From positions 1 to 64,000 of the IMG/VR virus record IMGVR_UViG_3300045996_001561: a stretch of DNA of 64,000 bases. The stretch is one strand, 5' to 3'. The position numbers were made by a program, and so were the translations under genes. The notes beneath the pieces were generated by a model. The model was not told where the DNA came from and did no database searches. It was given only the letters and a program-made list of their open reading frames with translations. Positions 55,678-60,874 of the stretch are shown piece by piece (within the stretch, counting starts at the first letter, position 1; each line of letters begins with the position of its first letter). The DNA is from a virus.

Positions 55678-56056
55678 TCTCAGCACCCTCTCGGTCGTGA
55701 TGACCGACGACGAGTTTCGCTTTGCCGCGAATCTGGCCGAGGAACGGGGTGAGGTTGCCGGGGTCGCCAGCCTCGTCCAGAACGTCTGGTTTGCGTGGCT
55801 GCAGGATCAGGGATACGTCGATCCATCGATCATCAACCCCGGCCCCGAGTACGAGGTTATTGACACCTGTCCGTGGTGCAAACGAAAGGTGGTGCCAAGC
55901 AAATCAACGATCACCGAGGACTTCCCGCAGACACAGGATGGTGTTGAAAAGATCATTCGCATCCTGTGGCATGGCAAGTGTCTGAAGAACGCTGAGAAGC
56001 GGCTCAATGAGGATCTTGACGACGGTCAGGACGATCCTCGTTACGGAGGCTACTAG
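55667..56056 (+). CDS. Zinc-binding protein, 129 residues
   Basis: GTG 55667. A helical first part (TDDEFRFAANLAEERGEVAG, VASLVQNVWFAWLQDQGYVD) precedes VIDTCPWCKRKVV and a downstream WHGKCLKNAEKR; the CxxC plus H/C pair suggests a zinc finger. It ends one base into the next gene. No family recognised. Confidence 0.74.
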   Translation: MGANLSTLSVVMTDDEFRFAANLAEERGEVAGVASLVQNVWFAWLQDQGYVDPSIINPGPEYEVIDTCPWCKRKVVPSKSTITEDFPQTQDGVEKIIRILWHGKCLKNAEKRLNEDLDDGQDDPRYGGY

Positions 56057-56670
56057 TGCAAGGCACACGATTCAGTAAGCGGGGCAATCCCATCGTTGCG
56101 GGGTCGCACTCCCTGTTCCCCGACGACGGAAAAGGTGGTATCCGCATGGAGGAAATCCTCCGTTCGGAGATGATGCACGGGGAACCGGAGAACGTCAAAG
56201 TCTGCCAGTCGTGGATGACCAAGCTGGGTCAGGCGATTGCCGAGACGGATCGCCGCCTGACCGAGATGAGTTCTCGCGGCATCCGCATGATGCACCCCAG
56301 CGGTCGCTACTTCACCGATCTGGAGAAGTCGGAGCTTCGGGTGTCGCTGATCGAGCAGAAGAACCAGCTTATCGCGCGATCGCAGGATCTCCGACGCTGG
56401 CGCAACGAGCGCGTGCGGCAGGCCAAGGCGGGGGAGATTTCCGACCCCAACGTCTATAGCACGAAGCTCTCGGTCAACGTCCGCAACATGCGGGAAGCGG
56501 CCAAGCGGTATGGGCTACTGGAGGATCTCTACGAGGCCGTCAAGGTCTATCACTACGGCATGGGGGAGGACGAGGACGACCGACCGCAAGATATCGACGG
56601 TCAACGCTACGACGCGATGATCGAGGCGCTCGATGCGCTCATGGCGGATTGTGGCGATGAGCGCCCGTAG
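56056..56670 (+). CDS. Hypothetical coiled-coil protein, 204 residues
   Basis: GTG 56056 overlapping the upstream stop. MQGTRFSKRGNPIVAGSHSL then long helices (KLGQAIAETDRRLTEMSSRG, EKSELRVSLIEQKNQLIARS, QDLRRWRNERVRQAKAG) and an acidic end. Likely a coiled-coil oligomer. It overlaps the nuclease-like gene by 14 bases. No family recognised. Confidence 0.75.
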   Translation: MQGTRFSKRGNPIVAGSHSLFPDDGKGGIRMEEILRSEMMHGEPENVKVCQSWMTKLGQAIAETDRRLTEMSSRGIRMMHPSGRYFTDLEKSELRVSLIEQKNQLIARSQDLRRWRNERVRQAKAGEISDPNVYSTKLSVNVRNMREAAKRYGLLEDLYEAVKVYHYGMGEDEDDRPQDIDGQRYDAMIEALDALMADCGDERP

Positions 56671-57253
56671 CATCCACGTCGCCAGCAATCAGGACAAGGA
56701 TCCCTGGTGCCGGGTCGGGGAGGAATACGAGCGGGCCTTCGTCGAGATCATGCGAACGCAGCTTCGTCTCCCCATCCACATCAACCCTGCGAAGGGGATC
56801 GACAAGTACGCGGCCGATCTGGTCTACGGCGACGTGTTCACCCCATTCCCCAATGTGGCCGACCTGAAAACCCAGACCACCCCGTTCTTCACGGCGGATC
56901 GCTATGGTATGGATCCCCGCTTCACGGTGGTGTTGAACCGCAAGGATGTGGAGCGATACGACGCCTATTACGACTGGAGTATGTCGCTGTTCTTCTGGGT
57001 CGATTGGCACGTCACGGAGATGTTCAAGCAGCGCATCCCCTACTTCGGTGGCATCTTCGTCTGCAGCCTGGGTGACGTGATGCACATGATCAGCAACGAT
57101 GCGCCCGAGCATGTCTATCAGCAGCGCGCCGAGGATGGGCAGGGGAACGCGCGATCGTCCTTCCTCCTGTCCCTTGGTGGCATGACCAACATGGCATCCT
57201 CCACCGAACCAGACTGGTGGGGTGCCGTACCGAAAGGGATCGTCGAGCGATGA
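56657..57253 (+). CDS. Possible PD-(D/E)xK-type nuclease, 198 residues
   Basis: ATG 56657. The segment DKYAADLVYGDVFTPFPNVA then DLKTQTTPFFTADR carries an acidic residue followed about 18 residues later by D-x-K on a strand, the layout of restriction-like nuclease folds; EYERAFVEIMRT supplies a preceding Glu helix. The rest (YDAYYDWSMSLFFWVDWHVT) is aromatic. The fold call is an inference. Function could be DNA processing or host-DNA attack. Confidence 0.65.
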   Translation: MSARSIHVASNQDKDPWCRVGEEYERAFVEIMRTQLRLPIHINPAKGIDKYAADLVYGDVFTPFPNVADLKTQTTPFFTADRYGMDPRFTVVLNRKDVERYDAYYDWSMSLFFWVDWHVTEMFKQRIPYFGGIFVCSLGDVMHMISNDAPEHVYQQRAEDGQGNARSSFLLSLGGMTNMASSTEPDWWGAVPKGIVER

Positions 57254-57696
57254 GTGATGGCAGCCCCAGCGCCAGAAGTGACGTCCTGACCCTCCTGACC
57301 ATGCTGGAGGTGTTAGCGCAAGACAATAACCCACACGGGATTACCGACACCCAGACATTGATCGCGTGGCTCTTTGAGGGCCATCCGTCCACGGTGGCCG
57401 AGTACCGGCGCATCCGCAACACCTATCTGACGTCCGGGATCCCGAACCGAGAGCCAGTCACCCGAGAGCGACTGGTGAATGCCATCAGCCCCATCGTCCA
57501 CGCGGCCAAGAGCTATGGCGAGGCTCCGACTCACGAAACGTGCGGGCGGTGCGTCACCACATCCCATCTGATCGTCGATGCGATCGCTCCCCTGGTCGGG
57601 CGATGGATCGAAGATCACGAACCGGACGAGGACGACCGGCCATCCGTCGATGACGATCTTCTGGAGGAACAGTGGGTGAAGGAGATGGTGCGATGA
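57250..57696 (+). CDS. Hypothetical protein, 148 residues
   Basis: ATG overlapping the upstream stop (ATGA). MSDGSPSARSDVLTLLTMLE starts a helical protein with VAEYRRIRNTYLTSGIPNRE and a CGRCVTTSHLIVDAI segment containing a CxxC. Acidic C-terminus. No family recognised. Confidence 0.72.
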   Translation: MSDGSPSARSDVLTLLTMLEVLAQDNNPHGITDTQTLIAWLFEGHPSTVAEYRRIRNTYLTSGIPNREPVTRERLVNAISPIVHAAKSYGEAPTHETCGRCVTTSHLIVDAIAPLVGRWIEDHEPDEDDRPSVDDDLLEEQWVKEMVR

Positions 57697-57926
57697 CCCT
57701 CCCCACCTACGCCTACTTCCAGATCCGTCCCTACCACTCCCGCTACCGGGTGGCCCGGTCGTGGGCCGCAGGGTACTACCGCAGCGAGTTCGTCGGGGAA
57801 GTGGAGCGCGTCACCCAGAGCAAGTGGAAGGCCACCCTCTATACCGACCCCACCACCGAGGGGTTTGGGCGCACCCGCAATCTAGCAATGGCCCGCGTCT
57901 GGGAACTCGTTGGGGGTGAAGGATGA
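57693..57926 (+). CDS. Hypothetical protein, 77 residues
   Basis: ATG overlapping the upstream stop. MTLPTYAYFQIRPYHSRYRV is beta-rich and aromatic, followed by WKATLYTDPTTEGFGRTRNL and a helix. No family recognised. Confidence 0.72.
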   Translation: MTLPTYAYFQIRPYHSRYRVARSWAAGYYRSEFVGEVERVTQSKWKATLYTDPTTEGFGRTRNLAMARVWELVGGEG

Positions 57927-58351
57927 AAGCAATCTCACTGTGGCAACCGTGGGCCAGTCTGGTTGCCACGCGCAACAAGTGGGTTGAAACCCGTTCGTGG
58001 CAAACCCCGTACCGTGGGCCGATCCTGATCCATGCGGCCAGGCGGAAAGTCACCCGAGACGAGCGAGAGTACTTCGAATCGGTCGCCGCGTTTCAGGACG
58101 CTATGCGAATGGGTGAGATCAGTTGGGATACCATGCCCTATGGTCAGATGGTTGCCTTGGCGGTTCTTGGCAGGGTCGTTCCGACCGAGGCAATTCGGGA
58201 CGCTATCCCCGACATGGAGTATGCCTTCGGGGATTACTCCAACGGCCGGTGGGCTTGGGTCTTTACCCGCATTGACCCCATCGATCCATTTCCCTACAAG
58301 GGAGAGCGCGGACTCTTTGACCTACCCTACGGGTTGACAATACCCCGCTAG
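57923..58351 (+). CDS. ASCH-domain protein
   Basis: A 142-residue protein. MKAISLWQPWASLVATRNKW then VETRSWQTPYRGPILIHAAR is the ASCH/PUA-like signature (I-S-L-x-Q-P-W-A ... E-T-R-x-W ... R-G-P-I-x-I-H-A). ASCH folds bind RNA or modified nucleobases; phage members are thought to act in RNA or DNA modification recognition. Its 3' end overlaps the 58.33 kb promoter. Confidence 0.9.
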   Translation: MKAISLWQPWASLVATRNKWVETRSWQTPYRGPILIHAARRKVTRDEREYFESVAAFQDAMRMGEISWDTMPYGQMVALAVLGRVVPTEAIRDAIPDMEYAFGDYSNGRWAWVFTRIDPIDPFPYKGERGLFDLPYGLTIPR

Positions 58352-58389
58352 TGTGGTAACATTCTTTCAGGTTGGAACGGAAGCAACCT
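58334..58389 (+). promoter_or_regulatory. Promoter and leader hairpin of the SWIM gene
   Basis: TTGACA (58334-58339, inside the ASCH gene end), 17-base spacer ending GTGG, TAACAT (58357-58362). Leader hairpin AGGTTG/CAACCT (58369-58389) with loop GAACGGAAG, then CGGAGGAACG. Confidence 0.9.
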
Positions 58390-58399
58390 CGGAGGAACG

Positions 58400-58759
58400 A
58401 TGAATGGCACGCCTGAGCGCAAGCGGTCGACCCCGGCACGATGGCAAGAGGCACTGGCCCGCGCCATCGCACAAGGCGTGACCGTGCGACAGATCAATAG
58501 TTCCGGAGCCTGGATTGCCACGTCCGGAACGCAGAACGACACGGCGTATGTGATGGAGGTTACGGGTGGGATCGTCCACAGTTGCTCATGCCCGGCAGCA
58601 GAGTACGGAGACGACGTATGCAAGCACCGGGCCAAGTGGTACCACGACGCAGGCGTTCTCGACCCTGACCCCGCGCCAGAAGTTCGGATCCTTCCTGAAC
58701 CGGATCCGGAGGATGCGCGGGTTAACCATGATGGACTTTGCGCGTCAGGTTGGCGTTGA
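58400..58759 (+). CDS. SWIM zinc-finger protein
   Basis: ATG 58400 behind CGGAGGAACG. A 119-residue protein with SCSCPAAEYGDDVCKHRAKW (about residues 54-73), the C-x-C-x(n)-C-x-H pattern of SWIM zinc fingers that bind DNA or protein. The N-terminal part has a beta region (VRQINSSGAWIATSGTQND). The last 40 residues are read in another frame by the next gene. Possibly a recombination or replication accessory protein. Confidence 0.85.
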   Translation: MNGTPERKRSTPARWQEALARAIAQGVTVRQINSSGAWIATSGTQNDTAYVMEVTGGIVHSCSCPAAEYGDDVCKHRAKWYHDAGVLDPDPAPEVRILPEPDPEDARVNHDGLCASGWR

Positions 58760-58919
58760 TCACTCCTATATCAGCCGCCTGGAGTCAGGGAAGCGCGACC
58801 CCGGCCGGGAGGTTGTGGATCTGATTGTCGAGGCGTTCCCCGACCTGAGCGCCGGGGATATCGAGTGGCTCTACTTTTACGCGGGCTACGTTCCGACGTC
58901 CGAATGGGATCCGCGATGA
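58566..58919 (+). CDS. XRE-family helix-turn-helix regulator
   Basis: The core FGSFLNRIRRMRGLTMMDFA then RQVGVDHSYISRLESGKRDP is a textbook XRE/Cro HTH, followed by VVDLIVEAFPDLSAGDIEWL. The HTH needs the region before 58729, yet no good ribosome site or close ATG exists upstream. GTG 58566 lies 194 bases inside the SWIM gene. A frameshift fusion or non-AUG start is possible. It is probably a transcription regulator of this or the host's genes. Confidence 0.8.
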   Translation: MGSSTVAHARQQSTETTYASTGPSGTTTQAFSTLTPRQKFGSFLNRIRRMRGLTMMDFARQVGVDHSYISRLESGKRDPGREVVDLIVEAFPDLSAGDIEWLYFYAGYVPTSEWDPR

Positions 58920-59107
58920 GCGCCACCTTCACACGGGTGACACATACCGATTGGTGGTATTGCGGGAGCTGCGACGTGACGTGGCCGGTGATTACCAATC
59001 GCTACCAGTATCAGGGGTTTTGCACGATTTGCAAACGCGAAGCCACCCTGATCGAACGCACGCGAGATCTCGGAAATCCCCCGTTCCCGGGAAAGACGGA
59101 CGAATGA
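58916..59107 (+). CDS. Zinc-ribbon mini protein, 63 residues
   Basis: ATG overlapping the upstream stop. DWWYCGSCDVTWPV and QGFCTICKREATLIER are the two CxxC arms of a ribbon. ATGA overlap with the next gene. Function unknown. Confidence 0.74.
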   Translation: MSATFTRVTHTDWWYCGSCDVTWPVITNRYQYQGFCTICKREATLIERTRDLGNPPFPGKTDE

Positions 59108-59445
59108 TCATCTTCGTGAGCGGCCCCTATAGCCACCCTGATGACATGCGCGTGCTGAACAACGTCGAGAACGCCATGTGGGTCGGCTACGAGCTTACCC
59201 GGAGGGGTCACTGGCCGGTGGTTCCCCACCTGATGCATTACTTCGATATGTTCCTGCGCCGTGAGCGGATCGCCCATCCGCCGTACGACTTCTACATCCA
59301 GTGGTGCCTCTCTCTCCTTGACAGGTGTGACGCCCTCTATCTGATCGATCGCTCCCCTGGTGCCGATCAAGAGGTCAGGCGGGCCAACCGGAACAACATC
59401 CCCATCTACCGCAGGATGAATCAGGTTCCCGATGGTCGGCTATGA
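59104..59445 (+). CDS. Nucleoside 2-deoxyribosyltransferase-like (DUF4406-like) protein
   Basis: A 113-residue protein. MIIFVSGPYSHPDDMRVLNN, a GYELTRRGHWPVVPHLMHYF block and DALYLIDRSPGADQEVRRAN match the small Rossmann-like family related to nucleoside deoxyribosyltransferases, with the usual conserved G-P-Y, D and S-x-G-x-x-x-E features. It may act in nucleotide metabolism or base modification during infection. Confidence 0.82.
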   Translation: MIIFVSGPYSHPDDMRVLNNVENAMWVGYELTRRGHWPVVPHLMHYFDMFLRRERIAHPPYDFYIQWCLSLLDRCDALYLIDRSPGADQEVRRANRNNIPIYRRMNQVPDGRL

Positions 59446-59869
59446 GTTTCTCTTTGTCATCGTCGGGTTCGCCTGCGTGTGCATCATCATCAACGTCAGG
59501 GAGTTCCATGACTACCATGCACAACTGGAAGATCGCGCCCGGCACGCCGATGCCATGATGACGAGGACTCTTGCGGAGCAACGGCGCATGAACCAAGCGG
59601 TCGGCAGGATGCTGGAAATGGGGGATAAACCCCTCTCTCAGGACAGCGATATCCTTGTGGGCGACAATGGACGGGTGCTAGCCTACGCCTTCTCGCGGCC
59701 GATGAAGCGCCCACTGTACTTTCCTGACAGCAGTCCCTGCTCTTACTGTGGTCGCTCCCCCCAGGAAGGGGATCTGACATGCCGTGGGTGCGGTGCCCCG
59801 GTATGGGCCGAACGCCGTGAAAGGAGGGAGATTCCCCCACCCGGCCCGAGTAACGTGATTCTTCGGTAA
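59432..59869 (+). CDS. Membrane-anchored zinc-ribbon protein, 145 residues
   Basis: ATG overlapping the upstream gene by 14 bases. MVGYEFLFVIVGFACVCIII is one membrane helix, followed by a coiled stretch (DYHAQLEDRARHADAMMTRT) and a C-terminal ribbon CSYCGRSPQEGDLTCRGCGA. Topology suggests a cytoplasmic ribbon tethered to the membrane. Function unknown. Confidence 0.74.
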   Translation: MVGYEFLFVIVGFACVCIIINVREFHDYHAQLEDRARHADAMMTRTLAEQRRMNQAVGRMLEMGDKPLSQDSDILVGDNGRVLAYAFSRPMKRPLYFPDSSPCSYCGRSPQEGDLTCRGCGAPVWAERRERREIPPPGPSNVILR

Positions 59870-59882
59870 CGAAAGGATGCAC

Positions 59883-60458
59883 ATGGATTCCAAGCGGTTC
59901 GACAGTTTCACGAAATCGATCGGTCGTCGTCCTGCCATCGCGCTTGGCCTCGCCGCCGTTCTGGGTGCGGTCGATGGGGCGCAGGGGAGACGGAGGCGAC
60001 TCCGCTCCCAGAAGCGTCAGTGTCGCGTGCAGGGGCATCCCTGTGAGGTCGGCGGGCAGGAGTGCTGCCCGGTCGAAGGCAAGGTCGTCGAGTGTCGCGT
60101 CACCGGCCCGGGAGCGGTCACGCGCTGTGCCGTCGCCGGTGAGCCGGATCCACCCCCGGTACCCCCAACCCCCGACAAGCCCGGGGATGGGAGTGGTGGT
60201 GGTGGAGACACCCCGGGGAAGAAGCGGCGACGACGCAAGAAGAAGGGCGACAAGGGTCGCTGCAAGGACAGTCGCGCCTCGGGACGCGGATGCGCGGTCA
60301 ACTGTCAGTGCAAGTCGAACAAGTGCCAGCGCGGGAAGTGCTGCGACCCGAAGGGCAACCACTGCCGGTCGGACAGCGAGTGCTGCTCTGGTCGATGCGA
60401 GTGGGTACACGCCCCGAACCGTCCCGGCAACCCGGACGAAGATCGGCAGTGCGCCTAG
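59883..60458 (+). CDS. Secreted cysteine-rich protein, 191 residues
   Basis: ATG 59883 after AACGAAAGGATGCAC. MDSKRFDSFTKSIGRRPAIA then LGLAAVLGAVDGAQG is an export signal with an RR; the F-D-x-F-T-K-x-I-G-R-R opening is a style I associate with Thermomicrobia secreted proteins. The mature part has about 20 Cys in knottin-like clusters (CCPVEGKVVECRV, CKSNKCQRGKCCDPKGNHC, CRSDSECCSGRC) around a Lys/Arg/Gly linker. It was likely acquired from the host and acts outside the cell. Confidence 0.75.
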   Translation: MDSKRFDSFTKSIGRRPAIALGLAAVLGAVDGAQGRRRRLRSQKRQCRVQGHPCEVGGQECCPVEGKVVECRVTGPGAVTRCAVAGEPDPPPVPPTPDKPGDGSGGGGDTPGKKRRRRKKKGDKGRCKDSRASGRGCAVNCQCKSNKCQRGKCCDPKGNHCRSDSECCSGRCEWVHAPNRPGNPDEDRQCA

Positions 60459-60482
60459 CCTGAGCGATCGTTGTTCCACAGG

Positions 60483-60513
60483 AAGCGGGGGAGGGATTGC
60501 CCCTCCCCCGCTT
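60483..60513. terminator. Strong bidirectional terminator
   Basis: A 13-bp perfect stem AAGCGGGGGAGGG/CCCTCCCCCGCTT with a 5-base loop, and A/T ends on both sides, separates the convergent right-arm operon and tail-fibre operon. Confidence 0.88.
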
Positions 60514-60872
60514 TAGTGATTGACCAGCAGGAGGACGTAGACCGAGCGGCGCTCGATGCCAGCCGTGGTGTTGGCGTCAAAGGCGATGAAGAGGATGCAC
60601 GGCTCATGCTTCGGGAGCAGAGAGGCGTCGATCTTCTGCGAGGCCACCTTCGTCGGAGCGTCATACCCGATGGGGGCCGACTTCGGATCGGGGTCGATGA
60701 CGGTTCCGTGGCGATAGTGGACGACGCTTGCCGTCATGCCGGGAATGAGGATCGTCGCTCCATCGCTGACCGCGCCCGACAGCCCCACGGTGACGTTGCG
60801 GTTCTCGGTCGAGATCATCTCGACCAGGGGTGGCTCTGTCGATCGACTCCCGGCCCACCAGAGTGTTGACAT
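60513..60872 (-). CDS. Small beta-rich tail-associated protein, 119 residues
   Basis: Two bases downstream of the fibre gene on the same strand. MSTLWWAGSRSTEPPLVEMI, VGLSGAVSDGATILIPGMTA and YVLLLVNH indicate an all-beta protein. It is the last gene of the tail operon before the terminator. It could be a fibre chaperone or adhesin tip; no family recognised. Confidence 0.7.
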   Translation of the reverse strand: MSTLWWAGSRSTEPPLVEMISTENRNVTVGLSGAVSDGATILIPGMTASVVHYRHGTVIDPDPKSAPIGYDAPTKVASQKIDASLLPKHEPCILFIAFDANTTAGIERRSVYVLLLVNH

Positions 60873-60874
60873 GG

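Noticed and set aside
28152-58389. CRISPR array from regularly repeated motifs
   Set aside because: The repeats are promoters and leaders spaced irregularly with genes between them, not short repeats with uniform spacers.
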